In this document: positions 51,544 through 64,000 of the stretch, one piece after another
Layout: each line of letters begins with the position of its first letter
Position numbering within the stretch: position 1 is the first letter of the stretch
DNA from: Nematostella vectensis
Lineage: Eukaryota; Cnidaria; Anthozoa; Actiniaria; Edwardsiidae
Assembly (NCBI RefSeq): GCF_932526225.1
Contig: NC_064040.1
Coordinates: 17,238,994 to 17,302,993, forward strand
Direction of reading: 5' to 3'
Length of the DNA: 64,000 bases
The notes under the pieces: generated by a model
What the model was told of the DNA's origin: nothing
Databases searched by the model: none
What the model saw: the letters and a program-made list of their open reading frames with translations, nothing else
Program-made: the position numbers and the translations under genes

Positions 51544-54500
51544 CCATGTGAAGCAAAGGGAAAACTACAAAACACATTGGAACACCTTGGGATTTGGGAA
51601 AATGGGATTGCTCAATTTTTTTTCTATTCTACATTAATATAAACCGAGATGTGTTGTAATGTATTGCATATGATGAAGTAAGTATTTTGTAAAGATAAAA
51701 ATAGTTTTTGCATTGGAGAGTGGCTATTATTTGATAGTGGGTCCAAACCTGGCTTACTGGCTAATTAGATTAAGATTTCTGGAGCACATAGTCATGATTT
51801 GCCAAGGAGGTGTGCCTTGACATAGATATCATGCAAAAAGCAGATTTCTCTTCTTAATAATAAAGATTATGCAGACACCTCCTGCTTAAGATATTATGTA
51901 TATCCAAAGTTACTGTATAAACCTTACAACCAGTCAACAAATGTAGTCTTACTTGTTCAACTGGATATGAGCTGAATGCTCCACCCTAAATCATACACCG
52001 ACACTGAAAAATTGTTGGGGTGAGGCATGGGTTATGATTCAAGAGGGGCACTTTCAATTGAAACTGTACAACAAACACTAGCCCTAGTGTCTCTGTGATC
52101 TGTGGATTCTAGGCCATGAAGCACCATTCTGAATTGACACCAGCTAGCATCGCGAAATTTCTGGAACAACTAAACTTTGTGGGAAATTTTGAGAGATTTT
52201 TTTTAGTATACTCATATCAATTCTGAGGAAAAACAAAACAATTTTAGACTATGTGTAACAATTTTTACCTTGTAAGAGGAACTAAAAAAGATGCAAATTA
52301 AGTCTCGTTTTATTCTCCAATTGTATCACATGACCGGAGGTCAGGAGTTCTCATGAGACGGAGTCATAGTCTGACTCGGTCGAGCATTGGTCGGACATGG
52401 GGGTCGTCCGATTTGGCTCAAATTTGGCATGCAGGTTTCTGTTGGGTCCTCTAATACGGATCTGCATTTAAAAAAAATCGTAGTATTATACCCCAGCGCC
52501 GTTTGCCATATTTGTGCGAAAAAAACGGGACGACTTAGACAGATGGCACCTTGCGAAATCCAGGCTTGTGTATTTTGATTTCGGCCCATATCTGTCATTG
52601 TGTTCCTAGCGGCTGTAAACTTTACTACGGATTTGAGCATACGGATTTTATATGGTTTGACCAGACGTTTCCTATACTGTACTTTTAAAAGGAAAACACT
52701 TCGGCTGAATTAACTAATTAATGATTAACTGCTGGTTCGCGTTCTACAAACAAACCAAGTCGCTTGCATACGAGAGTCAGTACTCATACATTGAATTGGA
52801 GGTGAATAACGGGGTTTGCGGCGGTTAAAATAATTTTTGGTGATACTTCAAAGGTCGGAGGGTAAATTGGGATCATTTTAAAGGTGAGAAAAGTTTCAAT
52901 TGGCTCAGTTTTAGTGGATATCAATATCAAAATTTCAAATTACAGATAGTTGAAAAACTCGGACTATCCTAGCGCCCTGTCCACACAAATCGGTACCGTA
53001 ACCTTAAAGGAGGAGCGTCACGGTAACTCGCAAGACGAGAAGCCTGTGTACTATTTTTCAAAATAGCCAATCGGAAACGTATACAAGAGTATCGGGTAAC
53101 GAAGATTGCAAGAGAATCGCGCTAGCTAATTTTGCTGTTTCTTATGACTCAAACCCCTTGAGAAATCTCTTATTTCTTAATGAAACATGAAAACATATGT
53201 TTTCAGCGCTTGGAGAGGTCGCTGGATGCCATATTAAAGACTCTGAGGCAATGCTGTGGTTCATATTCGATGTTTATTTCGTTGTAAATACCGGAGTTAC
53301 GCTTCGGAGCTTTACGTGGCTGAACAAATAAATTACACTTCCCTCTACTAACAAAATATGTCTAACTTTGCCGGTTATTCCTCCAAGGTGGTGACTGTGA
53401 CTAGGAATAAGCAGAGACCACCAGTATTATAAATTTCCTAGATAAAGGAGATAAGAAAAAGATAGAAAAAGCAATGCTAGAACGAAGAGAATAACATACG
53501 TCAAGTTGTGTTTACCTATGCCATAAAACCTTGAACTCATAGTCTTACCAATGATATTATTCTTGTCAGCATTGAATATTCGATATCCCTTCTAATAAAG
53601 ATACTGAGTACTCGCTTCGATCCAAATTCGTGCCTGATTTGACTTCCAATATCTCCAATAGTGATCACTGGACCTCCGCTCGCTTGCTAAACCTCACGAA
53701 CTACAAATTTCATCTTACTTATTATTATATGGCTACGATAGTACGCGCGCTGTTATTGGCTAATTTGTAGTCGTGACATTACCGTATTGCCCTGTCTTTT
53801 AGGGCATTAAGGAATTCCGTATTGCCCTACGAAAAAATTTTCAAAATCTTTTGTTTTTTTATTTTTTTTCCACCTTCAAACTGCAAAACGAGCGACAGCG
53901 AAAATTCGAGTAGCGAATTCTAACACCCAGAAGAAACAGAAATGTTTAATCAGCGGGCGGCCTTTTTCCGGAGCGGGACATTTTGTGAGCTTTTTTGTGT
54001 TGCTTTGTCCGGTTGCACGAATTTCGCTAAGGCAAAATCGACCAAAAAACCACCAAAAAAACATAACAAGAAACAAACAGGTCTTAAAGTTGATAATTGA
54101 AGAGGACAAGCACTTTTATTATCCTGAAGAGATTGAAGAGGAAAATTTTGACAAAAAGAAAAACAATAAGATCACGACCCGCAAAGCCTCAGTCGATACG
54201 CCAAACCCTTAGTTTGATATTTCCCTGCATGACCTCACTCTCGGTTAGTAAGTAGTTATTATTAAATCCGAAAACGATTATCCTTGAAAATAAAACATTG
54301 TTCTTAACAGAAACTTGGATTTAGCTTTCGGATGGGCAGTAAAACAGAGAATTTTGAAGATTTATCAATGGCACTTTTCCCCCTTCTTAGAGATCGATCC
54401 GGGCTATCCGTTTCGGAAGGCTAGAGAAGGCGTGACGCTCCTCCTTGAAGTCTAAATCGATACTCACCACACAATAATAACGAAATGGCCGCGCGGAGCT

Positions 54501-54943
54501 CCATAGGTATATAAATATGGTAAAGCAATACGACTTGGGTTTTGTGGTCACCGCGTGGGTACCCTTTGTGCTGCCAGCCATCCAGTCAGCCGCGCAACTC
54601 CCAGGCCCAACTCGACCCAAACTACATAGCTACAAGCTTTTGTAGCCAGGCCATTTCCCTAACTGATATACGCTAGACTCATTTTTAAAATAAATCACGT
54701 CAAGCAAAAGTAATCACTGCGGCAGAACAAATGCGCATGCAATAGACAAGAGTTTTACAAAATTGTTACAATAAACACAAACGTTTGGCTCAAAATGGAC
54801 TTTATGGGATCAAAATATTACACATACATCAAGAGAATGTACTCGTGTTTAGGTTCCAGGAAGATTTGTTGCTGGATCGAGGGTTAAAATCATCAAGTTG
54901 GACGGCGTTTGTGGGATTTGCCGGCACGCGAAACTCGAAAGTT
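51544..54943. other. Long interval without a recognised gene
   Basis: AT-rich with scattered short open frames. AAGGAGGAGCGTCACG at 53007-53022 recurs inverted at 54431-54446, possibly the arms of a decayed element of about 1.4 kb. Inside it, 54090-54210 has an acidic open stretch (LIIEEDKHFYYPEEIEEENF) that could be a coding relic. Region 52330-52640 has open frames on both strands with no family match. Confidence 0.4.
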
Positions 54944-56075
54944 CTACTTCTTGATGATTTGGAACATTATGTTGCAGTTGTGGCTGTGCAACAACAAATT
55001 TAACTCGCTGTCAATGTGGGATTCCCATTGAGCAGAGTCATAGTATTCAGGGTCACGATTTCTGTTAAAATTAATGCAGTCATTCGCATCATTACTACGA
55101 GGTTCTTGATTGCTTTGTAGGGTTCTAGTAGATTTTGCTGTTGGTTTAAACAAGCTTTCATTAAATGCTGAATAGGTTTTTTCAGCAATGTGAGGGGAAC
55201 AGATTGGACACTGTCTCCAGCTTTGACATTGGCTGTTTATAATTAGGTGCAGTTTTTGTAGTCACGGATTAATTTAGGGTCAGGTATTGTGGAAGGGTCT
55301 TTTTTTACAAATGAGTAGCCAAGGCGCAGTGCTTTTGAAGTAATGGTGGTGAGGTGGGAAGAAAAAATGTCTCCTTTAGGCTGCCCTCTTGCATTTGTTT
55401 CTCGTGGAACCTTAAATGTAAAAGTAAGACACAATTGTAAGTTATAAAAAAGAAAATTAGTTGAGTCTATGATCAAGTGCTTGACTAATGATTTTTACTA
55501 CTATTATTAACTATTACTATTATACTATTATTAACTATTATTACTACCCACTTCCCTGCAAAAAAAACTGTTCAGGCACTGCACTGCATCAAGGTAATAA
55601 AAATTTACTTATGGATAAATGAGTCCATCCACAAGTAAGTATTTGATACAATCATGTAGTGTCACAGTTTATATGAGAATATGTGTACTATACCTGCTTT
55701 GCTTTTCGCAGATTTTGACCAACTTGCCTGATGATTTACGGTAATGCATCAGCAGCTGTACCAGTTACCAAACTTAGGTCTTTCAGAATAACCTCTACTG
55801 TATGCTGTAGTTAGATAGTTATGAAAGAGCTGTTCTGTTCTTGATGAAGCAAATGACAGGGCTTTGTCCCTGATTTGTCCCTAGCATTGTCATAACTTGA
55901 AATGAAGCTGCGTAGCACACTTTGCCCGATTTCAACTTTCTTTTCTGTTAATAGAGCCATCCAATTCTTTTTTAAGTTCATGGTACTGTGAAAAATATTG
56001 TTTGTGAAAAGAAAAGTCACTAAGCATCGTGTTGAAGCAGAGTGTTGATCTTTCATAATGATGCCTTTTCCAGAT
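54944..56075 (-). pseudogene. Two-exon relic of an unrecognised protein
   Basis: Minus strand. Exon A (55694-56075): MALLTEKKVEIGQSVLRSFI, SSYDNARDKSGTKPCHLLHQ, then stops near 55813 and 55740, and GQNLRKAKQ at a donor (CAG|GTATAG). Exon B (54944-55410) starts after CATTTAAG: VPRETNARGQPKGDIFSSHL, TTITSKALRLGYSFVKKDPS, IPDPKLIRDYKNC, then a frame change and an Asn/Ser-rich end. The exon phases agree, so it was once a real gene. The family is one I cannot name; it may be a cnidarian repeat gene. Confidence 0.5.
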
Positions 56076-56719
56076 TATAAACAGCAAAGATAACTTTCAC
56101 ATAATTGTTATATACTTCAATGTCTCCAGACCTGGATGTAACAGGATAGTGGAAGAATGATATAGGGACCACCAAATCTAAAAAAAAAAAAACGAATGGA
56201 AGCATACTCTGTGTCCTTGCAGAGTCGGAATTTTAGGAGGACCTACGCCAATTTTATCCGATGAGAGAATTGAAGGAGAAATTTCTCTACGAATATTCAA
56301 AAGGAAATTTAAGATGCGAAAAAGTGCTGATGGTTATTCCTTTGATTTTTAAGGAATATTAAGAGGGAAAAAGTTTTTCCTATTTTATCAAGAATCGCGC
56401 ATAATTTGCAAACTTTATTTTGACTACGAAATCTGAGTTCAATGTTTTAAGAGTCGTTGAAAGCGTTCCAGGTGATCAAAATGATGGTCAACCGATTTCT
56501 TTCAAATCTGGCTCAGAAGTCACTGAGATTTAGTCCATTCAATCTATGAAGTTTTTATGGCCCAGTGTAACTTATTGCAATAGAATATCTCTCAGCGGAC
56601 ACAACCTAGTTAACATATTAAAGGTCCCCTAAAATCCCTTTGGTAGAACATCCTGAAATATGTGATTTTTCATTTCAATCAATACATTTTAAAGGCCATC
56701 GGTCAAAGTTAGTTAAAGA
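56076..56719. other. Non-coding interval
   Basis: AT-rich, no recognised feature. Confidence 0.5.
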
Positions 56720-58960
56720 CAGTTTGGATATCGAAACAAAGAAAATGTTATATATATTTTTTTTCAACATTTCCGTATTCCAAAAAGCACAGGGTACCCG
56801 CTTTTTCTTCTTCCCGTTGAGCCCACCTCCTTCTATAAGATTCTTGTGAGCATAAAGTGCAGTGCATCTGAGGGAGTGCCAATAAAATGTCCGTGCATGT
56901 GAGTTTAAAAAAATTGAAGCAGGGTGGTCAGTTATCCTCGAGCGGGGCTTTCAGCCGGCCTTTGAAGGAGGCCAGGCTTGGTGCTTCCACCACAGAGTTC
57001 GGCAGCAAGTTCCAGCCCCGAATTGTTCTCGGGAAGAAGGGCATCTTATGGTACTGTATCCAGGAAAAGGGAACTTCGATGCTCATGTTGTTATGGTGGC
57101 GCAGGGTTTGGTTTCGTTATGGTTTCCATGGTAACAGTCTTACCCATTACCTCCTCTCTTGAAGGGACATCAATCCATGTTCACCCAGCGTTTCTGTTAC
57201 ACTAGAGGTGTTATGATATCTGTTTAGTGTAAAGCGTGCGGTTCTACGTTGCACCATTTCTATCTGATTGATGTTTTTCTGTGAAAACGGGTCCCAGACA
57301 GGGCATGCATATTCTAAGGTTGGGTGCACAAGGTATTGTATGCTGTGTTTTTTTAGTGTAGGGTCAGCCACACGTAAATTTCTTCTGAGGAAACCTAGAG
57401 TTCTGTTAGTTTTGTGAGTGATGTTGTTCATTTGTTCGTTCCAAGATAAATTATGCGATATAGCAATGCCAAGATAGGTAGCTATGTTTGTTGATTCCAA
57501 CACTTTGCTATAAAGCATATAGTTAAAATGTAGGGCTGATCGCTTTCTTGTTATATGGAGAACCTTGCATTTCTCAGGATGGAATTTCCTTTTCCAACTC
57601 ACTTCCCAATCGGCGAGCTTATGAAGATCTTGTTGTATTGCTTTGCAGTCATTTACTGAGTAAATAGTGGCATATACTACTGTGTCGTCTGCAAATAACC
57701 GCATGTCTGCTGTAAGCGACTCGGGCAGATCGTTATTGAAAAAGAGAAAGAGGCAGGGACCCAGTAGAGATCATTGTGGGACCCCATAAGGGACATCTAC
57801 ACTCTCAGAAATCTCTCCGTCCAAGACTTCCCTTTAAGATCTTCCAGTAAGGAGATCCCGGATCCAGCTATTAGTAAGGACACTTATGATGTAATTTGTT
57901 GACAAGGAGATAATGACTGACTTTGTTGCTTAAGTCCATCAGAAGCATGTCTATTCGATAGCCACCATGCATGGTATTTACGAGATCGTTGACAAAGCCC
58001 AGTAGCTGAGTTTCGCATGATCTCCTCGCCCTAAAACCATGCTGCAAGGGGTAGAGTATGTTATGATAACTTACAGAGCTTGTTATAATTTGCTCCAGTA
58101 ATTTACAGCATATACAAGTAAAGGAGATGCGTCGGTAATTAGCTTTATCACTTCTTGTTCCCTGCATTTGCCTTCCTCCGATAGATAATGGAGAGAATAG
58201 TTGCAATGGGCTCATTTAGATCGCTGTGGATTACTGGTGTTATGTTGTCGGGGCCGGGTGGTTTAAGGTTTTGTAATAGCTTTTTTATCCCCTCTCGGGT
58301 TATACAAATATCATTCCTCTCTGGGTACGCTGGTGGGGGAGGGGGCTGCTCATCAGAGTTAATAACATCGCGCGTTAAGACCGACTGGAAATGAAAGTTA
58401 AGGATGTCTGCTTAGATTTTGGATTTGAGTATGTGTTTCCATTCTGTTTCAGTGGAGCCACACCTGTAGAGTCTGTTCTTATATGCTTAATGAACGACCA
58501 GAACCTCTTCATCCCTGTATATTCATTAAATTCATCTTCATGTGGAGAAATTATAGATGTGATCCCAGTAGGCAGTCCTAGCCTCGCTCTGCATTTTTGA
58601 CTTCAGGTCCCTGATTCGTTTGTCTTGTGTGTGGACGAGGCCGAGACAGTTGCCCATTCTAGCTTTCTTGCAACTGATGTTTGTCCTGTCTTTCTGCTTA
58701 ATCAATCGCTTTATCTGAGGAATTAGCCACGAGAGGTTAGTTTTCTTTTTAGTTTTTTTTTTTGTAGAATGTAGCGCTCAATGCCAATAGAAATCGATGT
58801 CTTAAATGTATTCTATAACTTGCCAACGAACATTGTTTCCTTCTCCAGGTTGATATTTTGGGCTAAGCTATAAAGGTCGCTCTCAAAACTTGCCCAGTCA
58901 GCCGTTTGAACGTTTAGAGGTACATAAATAAGATTGTTAAAACTTTCTTATCCTGGTTTG
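56720..58960 (-). pseudogene. CR1/jockey-like LINE, reverse transcriptase part
   Basis: Minus strand, in order: decayed linker (58540-58940), RT fingers/palm (57871-58215: ANYRRISFTCICCKLLEQII; YPLQHGFRARRSCETQLLGF), a gap with frame changes, FADD catalytic motif in MRLFADDTVVYATIYS at the start of 57147-57704, thumb (ATYLGIAISHNLSWNEQMNN; TLEYACPVWDPFSQKNINQI), then, in another frame (56890-57150), FFPRTIRGWNLLPNSVVEAP and SLASFKGRLK, the family's C-terminus. The endonuclease is missing, consistent with 5' truncation. Several stops and frame changes make it dead. Confidence 0.85.
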
Positions 58961-59089
58961 TTTTTAGTTACCCTTGTGATACCCATGAAGCACTGCGGGT
59001 TATGATACATGGATTCTCCGTGTGCAACCATATTTGAAATAGGTGTATACGTTTGTCTAACTTATTTACAAGCTCCGATGAGAGTCGTC

Positions 59090-59805
59090 TTCATTTGTTG
59101 CATGCCCGACTTTACAAAGATCAGTCAGCTTTGTCTGCTGTTACACTTATCGTTGCAGCTGAAAAGGGCCGTACATTTCAGGTTGGCTTTGGGGCAAGCA
59201 TGCTGCGCAGCCTTTTTTGCACCCACGTCGCAGTAGCTCTTGGCGGCTGCCAGCTGCTGCGGTAACGAATCCAACCCCATTCTGCCGGAGATGGAAGCAC
59301 TGGGGAAGAAAGGTGTGGTGGCCCCCCATCAATGGCCTACTCTCTTCATGTACAAGGGCTGCCTTTGTTGGCGGAATGATATCAAATGTTCTCCCTTTCT
59401 TAGCGAAGAGCTGCATTCTTGCAATCGTAAATAAGAACGACGAAACGCTCCAGTGTTCCCATACAGTCGTGCCTTACAGGTGGCTTCGGGAAAGATTCTC
59501 CACACAGCAAATGATGTACTCCCTCCTACCCGCAAGACCGGATACAGCATCACAGATGTCTCGCAATCGGATGTGCCAGTATATAGCACAGAATGTCATC
59601 AGTTCCCATTGCAACCCAAACTTCTCCATCACGTTCATCGGTAGCTTGTTTTCCGGACCGACGTGTCGTCTGATACCTGACCTCGTTCTTCTCTGGTTGT
59701 TTTTAGGCCGTCTGGAACAACATCAAATACAATATCCACACGTTGAACCCTTTTACACACATTCTGGTTCAAAACTTCTGTCAGCAGGTTACAAGTTTCA
59801 AAAAT
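59090..59805 (-). pseudogene. Relic of an abundant cysteine-rich invertebrate repeat gene
   Basis: Minus-strand pieces: RVDIVFDV near 59740, then a degenerate stretch (REERGQVSDDTSVRKTSYR), and near the end MQLFAKKGRTFDIIPPTKAA, LVHEESRPLMGGHHTFLPQC, and the Cys cluster LLRRGCKKGCAACLPQS. I recall cnidarian proteins with this order (RVDIVFDVY, then LFxxKGRxxDxxPPTxxAL and CGCKKGC), usually annotated only as uncharacterised. The middle is deleted and frames shift. The 196-codon open frame on the opposite strand (59217-59807) is its shadow. Confidence 0.5.
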
Positions 59806-60916
59806 GATAATTTGCGGTTACTTTCAGAATTATTTAGTTTTTAAACCAAATAATGCATTCTTTATATTTATATTTTTTTCGTATATAATTATTTTAAAAA
59901 AAGCTAGTTTACCTCCGGTTCAAAATGGCGACCAAAATCAATATTCATTATTAATCAGAAAATAAAGTCTATCTGAGCTTAGCTCTATAGCCAATCTTGC
60001 AAACGGTATTAAAAACTATCGCTATGCTAAAATTAGTAACTTTAGCAAAAAGTGCGCAATTCAAGGGGAAAACTTCTCATATCTGGCGGACTATTCTTAC
60101 TATCGGTTTTAGTTTTTTTTAACGCCCAACCTTGGTGAGTCTCAGACTCGCGGGTTTGGTAGTCTGGTTCACCCAGCTTTTCGCTTGTTCCCTTGACAAA
60201 AGGTGTTACTGCCGCCAATGCCTTTTCACTGTGTCGTACGTTTTTCGTTCTAAGCTTCCTCTATTGGGTCAAACGTTAAGACACAAGCCGGCCCTTAGCA
60301 CGAGAAGGTTTCACTGGGGTCATCATGTCTGTCCCTCTTTAGCTTGAGTCACTGATCTGCACTCCTTCAACAATGTAGTAGGCTTGCCACACTAAAGTTA
60401 TTCAGCTTTGAAATGCCAGGAATCCTGTTATTAGAAACTTCAGTGCATAGTTTGCTCAATCTTGCAAATAGTGGAATCTGTCCCAGAGGGTGATTGTAAC
60501 CATCCTTCACATCATGTGCACACTCATTGTTTACACGGCACGATTTCGCGGTTCTCGGAGAGATCATACCTTATTACCTCTATCCCACTCCTCTGGTAGC
60601 TGTTGTTGATTGTTGTCAGTAGGAGTATACTATGGTAGCACCCCGCATTGTCACTCACAGAATATCTTGCCTGACTGTTTGATGGGATGCTTTTAGTAAG
60701 GGTTAGATAATGGACGTGAGTGTTCTATGGGATTTAGAGCACGAATTAACAAAAATCTGCGAGTGTGCAGCACTTTCTTAGAAAATTAACACTGCCACGA
60801 GACATTTCGAAATGCTTTTATTAAATGTAAAACAATTAAAATAATATCTTGCTGTCGAAGGCCATTGTATGGTTGTCAACAAGTTTTAAACATCATTACA
60901 AAAGGAAATTCTATTG
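59806..60916. other. Non-coding interval
   Basis: No recognised gene or repeat. Short open frames at 60132-60347 and 60367-60567 have no family resemblance. Confidence 0.45.
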
Positions 60917-63024
60917 CGATGACCAGTTCCGTATCACTTCATATTAAAATTGCTCTATCTTTTTTGCGGAGGGCCCAATGCTCATGATTTTTTCTAAGAC
61001 GACTACAAATTTACCTATGCATATAATATGCAGAGAAAAGACTTTTCATTTTCAAATTTTATTGATTTATATGGTATTTTCTGTTTGCACATAGTGGGAG
61101 TTGTTCCGTAGCAGCGGGCATAGTTCCGTATCACTCAAAAATTCTGTCGTCTGGTATGAGTTTTTTTTTTTGAGAATAAATAAAAACATATTTAATAAAC
61201 GACATAACATATCCCTTCCTTTTTGCTTAAAATTAATTTATAAAAATGATTTTAACTTCGCAACGCAGCAGGTTAACAAACCAACAATCGTCAATGGGCT
61301 TTCGCTCGCATATCGCTAACAAATCCATTATGCAAGAAATATAACGGTCTGATAGAATTTTTCCAAAATAAATGCCACAACCCAAACAAATACTGAAACG
61401 GTAGAATAGACAAAATGCAAAAATGTAGAGGATAAGGTAGGCCTAGAATTGGGTGATTTATTTTGATAATTTTCGTGCACGAGAGCTCAACAAAAAGCCG
61501 TTTTTTATTTACAAGTTACAAGAACAAAATGTGAATGCTACGGCCGCCAATGCGTTGTTGTCGTTTTTTTAAGAACCTTCTGCAATAAAAATCCCATTGT
61601 AAGTTAGCCAGCATATGATTTAACTAAAGTTAATCTTGGCCGTTTTATTTAATCATCCTAGCATTATTGATATATCAATCACAGTTTCAGTAATTATTTT
61701 AATATAGAATAATATTTTATCGAGCGCTAACAATATCAAAGAAGTTGTCTTTAAAATGAAGTTCTTTATTTGACTAAAATAAAAGGCCCACATGATAAAA
61801 ATTAACCGTTTAGAATTAAAATTACTGGGATTAAAATGATAAATAAAGAACGGATAATGAAATCAATCCTCTTCGCGGCTTTATATCTGCTGTCAAGCCA
61901 AAAACACACTGGGCGCAGGGTGATACGGAACTATTCCCACGTCCTCCGGAAAGCACGAAAAACTAAATGCAACGTAAATCGAAAAAATTGCATCAAGTCA
62001 GAAAAAACCATACACATTAAGGTAATTCCCTTGAAATATTTCTACAACACAGAATTTTTTAAAACTTGGCATAAACAATATTGAAGTTAAAGGCTTTCAA
62101 AAAATGTAATGTAAAAAAAATGTAAAAAATGGGGGTACCGACCTCGTTTTCACAACAGAGGGGCGTAGAGTTGACGCGTTTTTACTGATCGCGCAAGGAA
62201 AAATCCCAACTCTTAGTTTTCAAAAAGAGTGCCTATAGTCTTTAGAAAATTAAGTTCTGTTTGTCGAGCTGCCAAAATCCGATCTCCTAAACAATAACCC
62301 GTAGTAGCTAATGTTCAAAACAAATAACATTTTAAGAGATCGCACTAAAAGACATTGTTTTCGCCACTATTCATACGGTAAAAGCGCCATTTTGAAGTAT
62401 TTTTACGGCTTTTAAGAGAAATAACAAAACTTCTACAACCCAACTTTTTTTTCTTTTTTCAGTATATCATTTTTCCATATATATATTTAGCTATTTGAGC
62501 AAATAAAAAATGAGGGTAACCGACTTCGTTTTTCTGTCAAAGCATTTTAAGTAAAAAACGCGCGCCTTTTGCTGTGTTTTCTTGTACAACTGTGGCGCGC
62601 GCGCGCACTTAATACCGGAAAATTCGAACAAACAGCGCGCGCCACTATGCGCAGAAGGGGTGCGCAGTGCAATTCAAGGGAATTACCTTAACAGACATTT
62701 TTTTTTCTAAGCCGTCGTATAAAAGTTAGGACATTTTTGTTAAAGGAGTTATTGTTTTCATCTGACATCGTGACGCTGGTCAGTTCACTGTGGCGCAGTA
62801 ACCGCCGCTTATTTTAGCAACAATTATGAAAATCGCTTTGAAATAATGATACTTTCTGAACAAACCATTGGATGAAAGAAGCTCGATTTATATCGTAGGG
62901 AATGTTAATAGTTTTGTATCATTTAGGTAGTTTTGGATTGTTCAAAACTACAATATTCGAGGCAAAAAGATAAAAACAAATGCTGAGTGATACGGAACTA
63001 GGACTGCTACGGAACTGGTCATCG
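60917..63024. repeat. 2.1-kb fold-back repeat with TTCCGTATCAC motifs
   Basis: CGATGACCAGTTCCGTA at 60917-60933 is exactly mirrored at 63008-63024. GTTCCGTATCAC occurs at 60926-60937 and 61123-61134 and inverted at 61920-61931 and 62987-62998. A nested pair, TTAAGGTAATTCCCTTGAA, lies at 62017-62035 and inverted at 62673-62691. A direct repeat with ACCGACYTCGTTTT occurs near 62135 and 62518. The interior is AT-rich apart from CGCGCG runs (62560-62650) and encodes nothing recognisable. The symmetry suggests a large non-autonomous DNA transposon. Confidence 0.7.
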
Positions 63025-64000
63025 TACTGTAGGCAATACTAACAGGTCAATTGTGTGCGAATAAAACTAGATTTCTTGTTCTGTTGAAATTCTAGTCATC
63101 GCTGCAAGACTCAAAGCAGAAGCGTTTGATTTTTGCGTCCCCGGAAAAGAAAGCTCGCGTTTTTAAAAAAACCATTCGGTGATAAAAAGTATGCAAAGAG
63201 ATAGCGGGAAAGAATCCGCCATCAAAAACACGAAAAAGTACGATCTGCAGAAACAAGTAGAAAAGGATAAACCAAGGTCTTCAGGTGTTATCTCTTTGCT
63301 TCCATCGCTGAGTGTGTTGAAATATTTGTGAATAACTTTTATATTAGTAAACACAACATTAACATTGTATTTTTGCTTTCTTTTTTCTTTTTCTCTAGGA
63401 TGTGAAGCAGTTGACGACATTTCAGAAAAGGTTTGTAGTTAGTTATATATTAGTAGTCATCTACTTAGTGATTAGTATTCCCTAAGTTACAACTTTGTTT
63501 TAATTGTTTTCCTCCAGGAAAATTTCCCACTAATTCCCTATTGTTCAATGCCCTCACCGCTTGACACCTTAATTACTATGAGATTTAGGGAGTCGAAGTG
63601 GAGGGCGCTGATTGGTCAAGTGTCAGTGATCATTTTCTAATTTCAGTTCGAACTTCCTCTATGATGTTCGACACAGAGAACCAGTCCTACTTACAAGTGT
63701 CTAGCGCTACAATATAGGTATGAATGTGATCGGTCAAAGAAATATGCTGACAATCTGGATGGTTTGCCCGATGAGTAATTGCAGCTTATTCCTCGCTTAG
63801 CAAACCATTGAGGTTGTGTCTCTGAATCTTCTTGGCAATAGCTTTATTACCAATCATTAATCATTAAAATGCTTGAATCGTTCAGGTCGGTTAGAGAGTC
63901 CTGTCTAGCAAGCTCCTTTTAAAAAGCTCTAAATAGATGCGCTTTGCATGCTTCTATCTCCTCTACAGCGTGCTTATATTCCCACTTGGTCCTTTCTCAC
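63025..64000. other. Terminal interval, no certain gene
   Basis: A possible short exon lies at about 63399-63431 on the plus strand (after TTTCTCTAG, before GTTTGTAG), reading GCEAVDDISEK in one frame; without partners it cannot be called. The rest is unremarkable. Confidence 0.35.

Noticed and set aside
59217-59807. 196-codon plus-strand ORF
   Set aside because: The minus strand carries recognisable family motifs; the plus frame has none and is its shadow.

Overview
The window is animal DNA, most likely from an anthozoan cnidarian (coral or sea anemone). It is AT-rich, its genes are intron-split with GT/AG boundaries, and the repeat content fits an anthozoan: BEL/Pao, copia, DIRS-like tyrosine-recombinase retroelements, CR1-like LINEs, PIF/Harbinger elements with Myb/SANT partners, Helitron-type Rep genes, Crypton-like recombinases and Penelope-like ribozyme sequence. 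The assignment is inferred from protein families I recognise; no database was searched.

One host-type gene looks complete: a three-exon zinc-ribbon/HECT-like gene on the minus strand (3589-6640). Its splice phases agree and I see no break. Almost everything else is mobile DNA in various stages of decay.

Layout. 1-1062: 5'-partial integrase-core gene. 1100-3588: non-coding with small repeats. 3589-6640: HECT-like gene with a MITE in an intron. 6852-12696: BEL/Pao element with two 220-bp LTRs and a GTTG target duplication, inserted in a GCCGTG-rich minisatellite. 13050-13700: LINE endonuclease relic. 14294-17840: broken Myb/SANT-like sequences, a (TC)n tract, a 24-bp minisatellite and a 413-bp tandem duplication. 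18228-18895: HECT relic. 19488-24752: PIF/Harbinger element with convergent Myb/SANT and HARBI1-type genes, joined to a second HARBI-like gene (to 25683). 25740-28790: copia element cut off inside its reverse transcriptase. 29343-32828: DIRS-like element truncated in its recombinase. 33270-36561: three isolated exons. 36560-45660: a Helitron-type locus on the minus strand (leader ORF, 2A-like motif, OTU, basic repeats, DUF6570-like region, Rep, RPA-like gene), interrupted by Penelope-like fold-back DNA with a hammerhead ribozyme and by a Crypton-like element. 46399-50638: a second, better preserved DIRS-like element between repeat arrays. 51286-64000: mostly non-coding, with a split coding relic (54944-56075), a LINE (56720-58960), a relic of an abundant cysteine-rich family (59090-59805) and a 2.1-kb fold-back repeat (60917-63024).

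The most interesting stretch is 36.5-45.2 kb, where Rep/OTU/2A/RPA modules, a self-cleaving ribozyme motif, nested palindromes and a tyrosine-recombinase element are layered. Next is the Harbinger element, in which a second Harbinger-type MITE sits exactly at a splice donor.
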